A DNA stretch of 64,000 nt from Candidatus Muiribacterium halophilum. GTDB taxonomy: Bacteria; Muiribacteriota; Muiribacteriia; Muiribacteriales; Muiribacteriaceae. The notes below the pieces were generated by a model. It saw only the letters and a program-made list of their open reading frames with translations, ran no database searches and was not told the origin of the DNA. Location of the stretch: positions 21,509-85,508 of the forward strand of contig JALOAD010000008.1 of NCBI GenBank assembly GCA_023228995.1. The letters run 5' to 3'. This document shows positions 1 through 8,524 of the stretch, piece after piece. Numbering within the stretch: the first letter of the stretch is position 1; each line of letters starts with the position of its first letter. Both the position numbers and the translations under genes were made by a program.

Positions 1-3000
1 ACAACAAGCTGTAGCTTCACCATCCCAAGCAATTGAAAACATTCTCCATAAAGAACCACAAGGTCGTCTTTTCATACCTTCTGGAATTTTCGTAATAATT
101 TCTCTATGACTTTGTTCTTTTGTAAGTGCATTTGGTTCTAAAGCTTTAATAAATACAAGATCAAAATCTATTTGCGGAAATAACAAATTATCATCTTGAG
201 GAAGATTCCATTTATTATCTTCTTTTCTACCTGCAAAAATAACTTTATTAATACCAAGATTTTTTCCCATTTCAATAAAATCAGGAACTTCTCCAGAATT
301 TTCATCCATAAGAATAAATTGTAAAATAATAGCAGGTTGTTTTTTACCTTTTAAATTTCTAGCCTCTAAAAGTTTTTTTATATTTTCACAAACAATAGAA
401 AGCTCACCATTAACTCTTATTTTTCTATATGTTTCTTCTTTTGCAGCATCAATTGAAAATAAAATAGAATCCAGCTCAGACTCTACAATGCAATCAATAT
501 GCTCTTTAGTTAATACATTACCATTTGTATGAATATTAAAATGCTGAACTGTACCTGGAAGTCTTCTAACAGAAGATAAATAAGAAATAAACTCTGTAAT
601 CTGAGGATGAATAAAAGGTTCTCCCATCCAAAACGGAGAAACTTCCCATATATTAAATTTTTTAGCTGCAATTTCATCAGCAAGTTTTTTAAAATCTTTA
701 AATTTCATTACACCTAACGATCTTTCAAAAGAATTATCTCCATGATTACACATTATACATGCTAGATTGCAAAGATTTGTCGGTTCTACAAAAACAGCAG
801 CTTGTCCAAGTCCCCATTTTCGATTTTTTCTTGATTCTTCCATTATTATATCTTTTCTTGAAAAATCAACTATTCCAAATTTCAATTTATTTTGAGCAAG
901 TTTTTGTATTTCTTCAAAAGAGAAAAGTTCATTCCCAATTCTTATCTTTGTCTTACTAGCTTCAATCTTTTTTTCAAAATTTTCAATATCAAATCTTTTT
1001 GTATTATAAATATTTTGTTTTTTTTCACTTTCAATAATAATTTTTTTATCTGAATATGAAGCAAAGAAAAAATTCCCTTTAATAACTGGTTTTGCCCAAT
1101 TAAGACCAATATAAAACTCGTAAGATATAATATTTGATATATCTATATTCTCGCTCATTCTTGCAACACTAATATTTGTTTTTATAAAGTCTTTATAATC
1201 CGAGATATTATTAAAAGTACAAATATAACTATTATTTTTTGTATCATTCCACTTTGTTCTTAAAAAAATACCTTTTGTATCAGTTTTAAAATAAAAAGTG
1301 ATAAAATCAAAATCACTTAAATCAAGAGGATTTTCCATTTCATTTTTTCTTAATACTATCCAATTTTTTTCATGATCTTCAGTTTTTATTTCAAATTCAC
1401 CTCTAAGACAAGGATAATCAAGTGAATTATCTTTCCAACCATTAAATAATTTTAATAAAGAATGTTCTCCTGCACCTGTCCAAAAACCTGAAAGTTCTTT
1501 AAGTGAAAAGAAATTAAAATCTCCTGAATAATAATAATTACCTCTTTCTATCTTTCTACCACTTAAAACTGGTGGTGTTAATACAAAAGCAAGCTTGTTT
1601 TTTTGAGTTTTAATATTATTTATGTGAATTTCTATGTTTTTAAGCATATATGGGGCAAATTTCAAATTTTCCCAATCTTTAAAATCTTCTATTCGAAATT
1701 CATGATAAATATTTCTATCGCTATGAATATCAAGAATATCTGAATAAATGCAATTACCTTTAAGATCTGATAAAAGTAATTTTATACAAGCTGAAAAATT
1801 TGTATTAATATTAAAATTAATCTTATTTAAACCTGAAAAATCAGTTAAATTCAATTTTGCCATATCATATCTAAATATTAAAAAATTATCATTGTTTTCT
1901 ATATAATCAAATTCAAAAGTATTGTTTTTAAAATCTTTTTTTAGAACTTTTATATTGTCATTTGAAATTATTTCAGCCTTATTTGAATAAATACTATTAT
2001 CAATAAGTGGATAAATATTCCTATCATTTGAAAACGAATCATAATAATCAGCATCTTCAGTAAAAAACTGAATATTTCTAAAAACAATATCTTCATCTTC
2101 ATCACCTGATATATTATAAAATATATCAGTAATATACTTACCACTATCTTTTTTTTGAGATTTCCACTCAGCATGAGCAAAATTTTCAAGATAAGTAAAA
2201 TAATGCGTTTTATTATTGTTTATATCAAGAGGATTACTCCAGTATTCATTTGAATTTTCATCTTTGAAAACAATTCTATGAATATTTCTAGTATTAAATC
2301 CATCAACTGAAAAAGATATTCCAGAAAGATCTGGTATTGAAAGCGAACTATTTATACATTTTTCAAAATTTATATGAGAATACTGTTCTTTTTTTGACGA
2401 ATCAGGTCTGTATAAAAGTTTAACTTTTCTATCCGAATCAAAACTACATTCTGTCCCTTCACTGTTTTTAATAATAATATTATCAATATCTGAAAAGTAA
2501 TATTCACTGACTGGATAAAGGCATTTTGAATGGGAATTTTTAATTTTTTTTCCATTTTCTTTAAATTGGAAAAAATCAGAATTTATTGTAAATTGGACTT
2601 TTTCATCAGTTTCAAATAAAAAGCTAATTGAAATTATATTTTTTCCCGGAATTTTTTTTTCAATCCATGATGGTTGAAAAAAATCAGCCCATAAATAATT
2701 AACAATTCCTGAAGTATTCTCATTTATTCTAAAAGGCAATGTCCAGTATTCATTTGATTTTTCGTCAGTTAAAAGCATTCTAAGAGAAAAACTTCCTTTT
2801 GAAGAAAACCCAATAATAATACCTTCTATATCTTCCTTTAAAACTAATGAATTATTATAAAGATTCCATGAAAGAGTGAAAAAATTCCTTTCTTTTGCTC
2901 TGAAAGGTTCTATATCAATACATAAACCATTAGATTTTTTTACACTTATTCCAGCTTGATCTTTCCAAAAACCTTTACCTTCAGAAAAAACAGAAACATT

Positions 3001-3954
3001 CCCTGTTAGAAGTCTATTTTTATGATTTTCATTATACATTATATCTGACAATTGTTTTTTATTAACAAAAAATAATATATTCTCAAGTAAAATTTCATCA
3101 GAATTAGATTTTCTAAAAAAAATTCCTTTTATCCTATCCTTTGAATTAAAACCAACAATATTATTCCATAAAATAGTTGTTTTATTTATATAACATGCTG
3201 TGTTTTCAAGTTTTTCACCATGTTCTGTTATTATTCCAGAAATAGTACCAACAGGAAAATTTCCATAAATATTAATACCACTTAAATTTTCAGCATTTAA
3301 AAACTTAGGAAAAGTTATGTCTATATCTTTTGAAAAAATATTATTATTTGTTTTTATATTATGAGAAGATTCACCATTATAAATAGAGAATATTTTATCA
3401 GCAGAAGAAAATGTACTATTTTTTAGAAGATTTGAATATTTTTCAATAATTATTTCTTTTAATACATTAGTTTCATCTATACCAACTTCAAGTATTAAAT
3501 TCTCGAATATTGTTATGTTTTCTCTACAGTATAAATATATACCAATATGACAAATGTTTTCTGAAAAATCATCTTTATAATGCAAAAAATCAGGCTTATT
3601 CATATTGTTTTTTTTAAAAAAAACAGAATCTTCATAAGTATTAAAATCTCTTATATCACTCCAAATTTCTCTGCCTTCAAAATCCCATAATATAATAGCA
3701 ACTTTTACTCTATTATGTTTAGATGATTTTATACGAAATAAAAAATCTTCCGTTGTTTTTATTTTAAAAGGAATTTTGAATATTACCCATTTTTTTTTAT
3801 TGTATATTTTTATCTGTTTATCTTTAATTTCTATTTTTTGAGATAATGTCTGTTTTATTACACTATTATCATCAAAAAAAGGAGATAATCTATAAATACA
3901 ATTAAAGTCTTCAACTTTAATTTTTCTGTTTTTCTTCCAAAACATATTTTTCAT
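1..3954 (-). CDS. Giant fusion: beta-sandwich repeats plus C-terminal radical SAM/SPASM domain (C-terminus beyond window)
   Basis: An open frame runs from the ATG at 3954 (GGGAAGG just upstream) to base 1 without a stop: 1318 residues, cut by the left edge. Residues 1 to about 1030 are beta-rich and hold about five diverged copies resembling galactose-binding/CBM11-type modules, with recurring phrases such as SNEYWTLPFRIN and SNEYWSNPLDIN. The radical SAM cluster CNLACIMC lies at residues 1062-1069. FWMGEPFIHPQ follows, and near the edge come a Cys (RRPCGS) and the SPASM-like AWDGEATACC. No signal peptide is seen, so a cytoplasmic protein is likely. The start lies inside the end of the upstream gene (38-bp overlap), implying translational coupling. 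Its radical SAM part resembles that of the gene at 6112-7134, so the two are probably paralogues. The radical SAM call is firm; the fold of the repeats and the substrate are inferred or unknown. Confidence 0.85.
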   Translation of the reverse strand, partial: MKNMFWKKNRKIKVEDFNCIYRLSPFFDDNSVIKQTLSQKIEIKDKQIKIYNKKKWVIFKIPFKIKTTEDFLFRIKSSKHNRVKVAIILWDFEGREIWSDIRDFNTYEDSVFFKKNNMNKPDFLHYKDDFSENICHIGIYLYCRENITIFENLILEVGIDETNVLKEIIIEKYSNLLKNSTFSSADKIFSIYNGESSHNIKTNNNIFSKDIDITFPKFLNAENLSGINIYGNFPVGTISGIITEHGEKLENTACYINKTTILWNNIVGFNSKDRIKGIFFRKSNSDEILLENILFFVNKKQLSDIMYNENHKNRLLTGNVSVFSEGKGFWKDQAGISVKKSNGLCIDIEPFRAKERNFFTLSWNLYNNSLVLKEDIEGIIIGFSSKGSFSLRMLLTDEKSNEYWTLPFRINENTSGIVNYLWADFFQPSWIEKKIPGKNIISISFLFETDEKVQFTINSDFFQFKENGKKIKNSHSKCLYPVSEYYFSDIDNIIIKNSEGTECSFDSDRKVKLLYRPDSSKKEQYSHINFEKCINSSLSIPDLSGISFSVDGFNTRNIHRIVFKDENSNEYWSNPLDINNNKTHYFTYLENFAHAEWKSQKKDSGKYITDIFYNISGDEDEDIVFRNIQFFTEDADYYDSFSNDRNIYPLIDNSIYSNKAEIISNDNIKVLKKDFKNNTFEFDYIENNDNFLIFRYDMAKLNLTDFSGLNKINFNINTNFSACIKLLLSDLKGNCIYSDILDIHSDRNIYHEFRIEDFKDWENLKFAPYMLKNIEIHINNIKTQKNKLAFVLTPPVLSGRKIERGNYYYSGDFNFFSLKELSGFWTGAGEHSLLKLFNGWKDNSLDYPCLRGEFEIKTEDHEKNWIVLRKNEMENPLDLSDFDFITFYFKTDTKGIFLRTKWNDTKNNSYICTFNNISDYKDFIKTNISVARMSENIDISNIISYEFYIGLNWAKPVIKGNFFFASYSDKKIIIESEKKQNIYNTKRFDIENFEKKIEASKTKIRIGNELFSFEEIQKLAQNKLKFGIVDFSRKDIIMEESRKNRKWGLGQAAVFVEPTNLCNLACIMCNHGDNSFERSLGVMKFKDFKKLADEIAAKKFNIWEVSPFWMGEPFIHPQITEFISYLSSVRRLPGTVQHFNIHTNGNVLTKEHIDCIVESELDSILFSIDAAKEETYRKIRVNGELSIVCENIKKLLEARNLKGKKQPAIILQFILMDENSGEVPDFIEMGKNLGINKVIFAGRKEDNKWNLPQDDNLLFPQIDFDLVFIKALEPNALTKEQSHREIITKIPEGMKRRPCGSLWRMFSIAWDGEATACC

Positions 3955-6115
3955 CCAACCTTCCCGTCATTCCCCAAACTGGGAAAAGATGGTGTTTTTT
4001 TATAAATGCAAAATTTATTTTATTCTTTTCAACATAATAAATAATGTTACTTTCTTGTTGTGCAATAATTTTAACACATTTTATAGGTTTTTCCACGAAA
4101 AAAGTAAAAACATTTATCTTAATATTTTCTTTATAGGCTATCTTTTTAATTTCATTATAAATACTATTATTAATTTGTTTACAACTTATATTTATTTCAT
4201 CAATAAAGAGTTTTTTTTGAATAATTTTTAGAATGCTATCAATTATATCTTCAACAAATACAAGCTTTTTATTAGTAGCTTTTGTGAAATATTCAAAAAT
4301 ATATTTATCTGACATAATAATATTAACTTCATCATCAAGTATGCTTTCAAACAATTTTTTATTCATATTTTTAAAAATATAAAATATATATTTTTTATAA
4401 ATAAATCTTATAACAATTATAGCAATCATTAAAAAACACACAAAATAAAAAAGTTTAAATAATAATTCATTATTTTCAAGGTTTTTATTTTTATCATAAT
4501 TGTAAACAATCTTTTTAGATTGATTAAGATGAAAATAATCTCCATATATCATTTCATAATCTGATGTTTCAGTGTCATAAGCCCATAATTCAAAGTTTTT
4601 ATCACCTTCATGAGATTTAAAATTCATATTAAAATAGCTTCTATTATCTTTATCTTCAAATAATTCTTCTTTTACAAAACCATTAATATCATCAGATATA
4701 TCAGTAAAATTATGTTTAATAAAAAATCTATCCCATCTATTAATAGGAAGAATATGAAATACAAAATCAATATTATAAATTGATTTGTTTTTGAAAATAT
4801 CAAAATCATGAGTCAAAACAATATCATCCAAACTTTTTATAAACATAGGAAATTTCTTGCTAATTCTACCATTTTGATCCATTATATTAAAAGAATATTC
4901 TCTCATATCCTCAACGCTTAAAGGAGAAACAAACGAAACAAAATTAAACAATCCATTTTTATCTTTTTTGATTTTTTCTATATTTTGAGGATTACAATAA
5001 AATCCATTTTCATCCCAGTTTTTATACATAAAAAGTAAATTATTATTTTCCATACTAAATTGAAACACTATTTTTGCACGACCAGGGAAAACATAAGGAA
5101 AATCACAAATTGTTTGGGTTACATTTTGAAAATGTATTTTTTTATCCTCAGTAAAAATTTCTATAACATTGTCATCTTCATTAAAAAAAAGTGGTCCATT
5201 TATAGTTTTATCTATTATTTTTATATTCTGTTCAACACCACTAGTTCTATAGGATAATTTTTCAAATTCACCTTTGATTTTTATTTGATTTATATTAAAA
5301 ACATCAAGATTTACATTATCACCTGTGTTTTTAAAGTTAAAAACCTCATTATTTTTATAAAAAATTTTATATATTACACCATAACTATGTGGTAAAACAG
5401 ATATGTCATTTTCAATGTCAAATGTATCAATAACTTTGTTATCTGATAATCTAATTTTTTTTAATATAAGATTTTCTGGAAATTCACCTTTTATTTTTAA
5501 GAAAAATAGATCTTTATTTTGTTCGTTTACAATTTTTTTATTTTGATAATGAATTTTTGGGGAAAGATTTAATTTTATATTTAATTCATTTAAATTATAC
5601 TCTGTGTCAAATTTTACAGGCCCAAATATATAATCAGAATCTCCAATTACATCAAAATCAATATCTAAATTAAAATCCCATTCAAAAGAACCATGGTAAT
5701 TTCCATCTAAATGTTTTTCAAACTCAGTTATTTTTATACCGTCTTTTACACCATATAAAAAAACAAAATTGTCTTTTTCAAAAGGTTTTAAAACAACATT
5801 GATTTTTCTTTTTGAAAGATTTTTTTTTATTATAATATTATCTTTTAAAAAAAAAGACTGTCCGAAATAGTATTCATCTCCTTTATAAAGAATAATCTCA
5901 TATTTTTTATTTTTAGGTAATTTGTATTCAATTGAAAAATTTTCTTGATTTATATTTTCCATTTGTTGAGGCCACCAACTTCTATATAACTTGAAATTAC
6001 CATACATTCCTGAAAATTCTAGTTTTACATTTGCAGTATTTGAATATACAGAAAAAAAATTACAAAATAGTAAACTTAAAAAAATAAACACTCTGAAATT
6101 TATTGATTTTTTCAT
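3917..6115 (-). CDS. Exported single-pass membrane protein with large extracytoplasmic beta-rich region, unknown function
   Basis: 732 residues. An N-terminal signal sequence (MKKSINFRVFIFLSLLFCNFF) is followed by about 520 residues of beta-rich, aromatic-rich sequence. One strong membrane segment lies near residues 555-580 (FVCFLMIAIIVIRFIY), and a Lys-rich, probably cytoplasmic, tail of about 150 residues follows. I do not recognise the family. The start overlaps the stop of the upstream radical SAM gene by 4 bp (ATGA) and its end overlaps the giant radical SAM fusion, so the three are co-translated. The topology would place a periplasmic sensor or scaffold next to two cytoplasmic radical SAM enzymes. 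The last 20 or so codons contain a GC-richer patch resembling the dispersed TCATTCCC palindrome family. A role as substrate, anchor or partner of the enzymes is inference only. Confidence 0.8.
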   Translation of the reverse strand: MKKSINFRVFIFLSLLFCNFFSVYSNTANVKLEFSGMYGNFKLYRSWWPQQMENINQENFSIEYKLPKNKKYEIILYKGDEYYFGQSFFLKDNIIIKKNLSKRKINVVLKPFEKDNFVFLYGVKDGIKITEFEKHLDGNYHGSFEWDFNLDIDFDVIGDSDYIFGPVKFDTEYNLNELNIKLNLSPKIHYQNKKIVNEQNKDLFFLKIKGEFPENLILKKIRLSDNKVIDTFDIENDISVLPHSYGVIYKIFYKNNEVFNFKNTGDNVNLDVFNINQIKIKGEFEKLSYRTSGVEQNIKIIDKTINGPLFFNEDDNVIEIFTEDKKIHFQNVTQTICDFPYVFPGRAKIVFQFSMENNNLLFMYKNWDENGFYCNPQNIEKIKKDKNGLFNFVSFVSPLSVEDMREYSFNIMDQNGRISKKFPMFIKSLDDIVLTHDFDIFKNKSIYNIDFVFHILPINRWDRFFIKHNFTDISDDINGFVKEELFEDKDNRSYFNMNFKSHEGDKNFELWAYDTETSDYEMIYGDYFHLNQSKKIVYNYDKNKNLENNELLFKLFYFVCFLMIAIIVIRFIYKKYIFYIFKNMNKKLFESILDDEVNIIMSDKYIFEYFTKATNKKLVFVEDIIDSILKIIQKKLFIDEINISCKQINNSIYNEIKKIAYKENIKINVFTFFVEKPIKCVKIIAQQESNIIYYVEKNKINFAFIKKHHLFPVWGMTGRLDEKYVLEEKQKN

Positions 6116-7134
6116 ATTTCACTGAGTCCTTTAAGCATTTTTATATTTTTTTCATAATATATAGGAAAAACTTGTCCTATACAATTCTCACATACTTTGT
6201 TTTTTTCATTCCCTATTCCTAATAAATAATTTCTTAATTTTATCATATCTTCCGAACAAATTATATCATTTAAACTCTTATAAATTATGTTACCAAGTGA
6301 AAAATCTACTTTATTTTCAACACAACAAGGATAAACATTTCCCTCATAATCAATAGCTACATGAGAAAAAGGACCGCCACAAATAGTCTTTAAATTTGAA
6401 ATAGTATTAAAATCTTCAAAAATTTCAGACATTTTTTGTGAAAATAAAATATTACTTTTTTCTTGTTCAACTTTATTTTTTTTTAACACTTTTCTAAATA
6501 AAATAGTATATTCTCCAATAAAATCAGGTTTATCATAATTATAATTAACTTTAAGATTTTTAATGTCAAATTCTAATAATAATTCTTTTATTTTTTTTAT
6601 AAAATCTCCTAATTCGTCTTTGTTTTCTTCCATTACAATAAACTGAAAAACAATATTAGGATTTTTTTTATTAAGAGAAAGTTTAATTTTTATAAACCTT
6701 CTTATATTATTCAATATTTTTTCAAAATCTCCACCTCTTATAAGAGAATAAGTGTTATTACAAGCAGCATCTATAGAAAAAGTTATTACTGTAAAAATAT
6801 TACTTTTTAAAATAAATTCAGATATATCTTTATCAAGAAAATGAGCATTAGTATCAAATCCAAGATTTTTGGCAATAGAATTATTTAAATTCATTTTTAA
6901 ATAAAGTTCCATCATTTCAATAAATTGAGGATGAAGAAGAGGTTCTCCTTTCCAAAATGGGAGAAACATATTAAATGAATATTTACTTTGTTTTATTTTA
7001 TTAAGAATTTCTCTAAATAAATCTATAGTCATAAAACCCTGTCTTGGTCTATCTATTTCACACATTATACAATTTAGATTGCACATATTTGTCAATTCTA
7101 TTATTAATGTTGAATTCAATTGGTCAAATTTCAT
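6112..7134 (-). CDS. Radical SAM/SPASM domain enzyme
   Basis: 340 residues. The CX3CX2C motif is at residues 18-25 (CNLNCIMC), which binds the SAM-cleaving 4Fe-4S cluster. PFWKGEPLLHPQ corresponds to the glycine-rich SAM-binding strand. The C-terminal SPASM region has Cys in CGGPF, NVYPCC and CENCIG, expected to hold an auxiliary Fe-S cluster. SPASM enzymes modify peptides, proteins or sugars; the substrate is unknown and no small precursor peptide is visible nearby. The start overlaps the dGTPase-like gene by 4 bp and the end overlaps the exported protein gene by 4 bp. The sequence around FWxGEPxxHPQ is close to that of the giant fusion downstream, pointing to duplication of the enzyme within this operon. 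Confidence 0.88.
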   Translation of the reverse strand: MKFDQLNSTLIIELTNMCNLNCIMCEIDRPRQGFMTIDLFREILNKIKQSKYSFNMFLPFWKGEPLLHPQFIEMMELYLKMNLNNSIAKNLGFDTNAHFLDKDISEFILKSNIFTVITFSIDAACNNTYSLIRGGDFEKILNNIRRFIKIKLSLNKKNPNIVFQFIVMEENKDELGDFIKKIKELLLEFDIKNLKVNYNYDKPDFIGEYTILFRKVLKKNKVEQEKSNILFSQKMSEIFEDFNTISNLKTICGGPFSHVAIDYEGNVYPCCVENKVDFSLGNIIYKSLNDIICSEDMIKLRNYLLGIGNEKNKVCENCIGQVFPIYYEKNIKMLKGLSEI

Positions 7135-8156
7135 ATTTTTAATCTTTTATAAAGTACTATAACTTCGTTATCTGTAAGAAATGAAATATTATCCGCAAGC
7201 ATTCTTTCATAATCTGCATATTCTTTTTTTATGTTAAAATCTAAAAAAAATATTTTTTTATTGTATTCATAAAATTTCCATATATATTCAAGCATTTCAA
7301 CTGCCTTTATAGAAGCTTCTGTTTCATCAGCCTTTATATAAACATTTTCAAACATAAAATTTCTAAGAATATTACTTTGTTTAAGTATATTATCTTCCAT
7401 ACCAATCTTTTTATTCTCAATACCAAATCTTATTACAGATTCAACCATTGTATTTATTCTTTGACCATGTCTTTTCCCAATTATATTTAGGCTTTCTTCA
7501 GGTAATTCTTCAATATTTATAATACCTTTATTTATAGAATCATCAATGTCATGATTAAGATAAGCAATTGAATCAGATATTCTCACAACTTTAGCTTCAG
7601 ATGTAAACGGCTGTTTTCCAAATACAAGATCTTCAATTCCCTTTATTGACTTTGAATGTTTCACAATACCATCTCTTACTTCAAATGTAAGATTTAATCC
7701 TTTACCTTCTTTTTCAAGATAATCAACAATTCTAAGTGAATTAAGAGAATGATGGAATTTAAAACTTACATGAGAATCAATAATCCTTTCACCAAGATGA
7801 CCAAAAGGTGTATGTCCAAGATCATGACCTAATGCAATAGCTTCTGTAAGATCTTCATTAAGATCAAGAGCTCTTGATATAGTTCTTGCTATCTGTGCAA
7901 CTTCCAGAGTATGTGTCAATCTTGTCCTTGGATGCGAAAAATCACTTAATATAAAAACCTGAGTTTTATCTTTTAGCCTACGGAAAGATGAAGAATGAAT
8001 TATTCTATCTCTATCACGCTGAAAACATGTTCTTACAGGACTTTCATCCTCACTTATAACTCTACCTTTTGTGTTTTTTGCAAAACATGCCAATTCTGAA
8101 GATAATACTTTATACTCTTGAGCTTCAATCTTCTGTCTTATCTTCAGATCTTCCAA
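7131..8156 (-). CDS. dgt: dGTPase-like HD-domain triphosphohydrolase
   Basis: About 341 residues. It resembles the short deoxyguanosinetriphosphate triphosphohydrolase-like family that splits dNTPs into deoxynucleoside and tripolyphosphate. The family signature RDRDRIIHSSSFRRLKDKTQ is present. The metal-binding HD residues are the His in RLTHTLEVAQIA and the HD of GHDLGHTPFGH. I chose the TTG at 8156 because AAAGGTGG lies 7 bases upstream; a GTG at 8168 is in frame but sits inside that ribosome-binding site. The start overlaps the GerW-like gene by about 30 bp and the stop overlaps the radical SAM gene by 4 bp. The family assignment is firm; the true nucleotide preference cannot be read from sequence. 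Confidence 0.88.
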   Translation of the reverse strand: MEDLKIRQKIEAQEYKVLSSELACFAKNTKGRVISEDESPVRTCFQRDRDRIIHSSSFRRLKDKTQVFILSDFSHPRTRLTHTLEVAQIARTISRALDLNEDLTEAIALGHDLGHTPFGHLGERIIDSHVSFKFHHSLNSLRIVDYLEKEGKGLNLTFEVRDGIVKHSKSIKGIEDLVFGKQPFTSEAKVVRISDSIAYLNHDIDDSINKGIINIEELPEESLNIIGKRHGQRINTMVESVIRFGIENKKIGMEDNILKQSNILRNFMFENVYIKADETEASIKAVEMLEYIWKFYEYNKKIFFLDFNIKKEYADYERMLADNISFLTDNEVIVLYKRLKI

Positions 8157-8511
8157 ATTTTTTACCACCTTTTTTTATTTTTTTAAATACTTCATTTAGT
8201 TTTTCATAATTTTCTGGATCAAGAAGTTTATCCATCCATTTATCGCTTTTTTTTAAACCCATTACTTTGACATCATTGCCTGATATTACAATAAATGCAA
8301 CCGGTTCTACAGAAGCACCTCCACCAGTTCCTGCTCCAAATCCCGGAAGTTTTTTCTTTTCACCACCACCAGCAGCAAAACCAAAAGATACTTTGCTTAC
8401 CGGTATAATAGTAATTTCACCTGCTACAATAGGATTCCCTATAACAGTCTGACACTGTATTGAATTCTTTAATTCGTCTATTAGAGTTTTAACAACATCA
8501 TTCAACGCCAT
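8125..8511 (-). CDS. GerW/YtfJ-family protein
   Basis: 128 residues. The N-terminal part (IGNPIVAGEITIIPVSKVSFGF), a Gly-rich stretch (GGGEKKKLPGFGAGTGGG) and VEPVAFIVI are typical of the GerW (YtfJ) family. That family is named for a Bacillus spore-germination protein but is also widespread in bacteria that do not sporulate. Length is normal. The start ATG follows a GGAGG-type site only 13 bp after the HD-GYP gene, and the 3' end overlaps the dGTPase-like gene. There is no other sign of sporulation genes in the window apart from the SpoIIE-type phosphatase upstream, so a general envelope or stress role is more likely. The family call is strong; the function is unknown. Confidence 0.85.
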   Translation of the reverse strand: MALNDVVKTLIDELKNSIQCQTVIGNPIVAGEITIIPVSKVSFGFAAGGGEKKKLPGFGAGTGGGASVEPVAFIVISGNDVKVMGLKKSDKWMDKLLDPENYEKLNEVFKKIKKGGKKFGRSEDKTED

Positions 8512-8524
8512 AATTCCTCCGTTT

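Noticed and set aside
1968-2555. Short minus-strand frames within the first 4 kb
   Set aside because: They are out-of-frame shadows inside the single long frame running from 3954 to base 1.
8267-8452. Pro-rich 61-codon plus-strand frame opposite the GerW-like gene
   Set aside because: It arises from the Gly-rich segment of the real gene read in reverse; no start signals.
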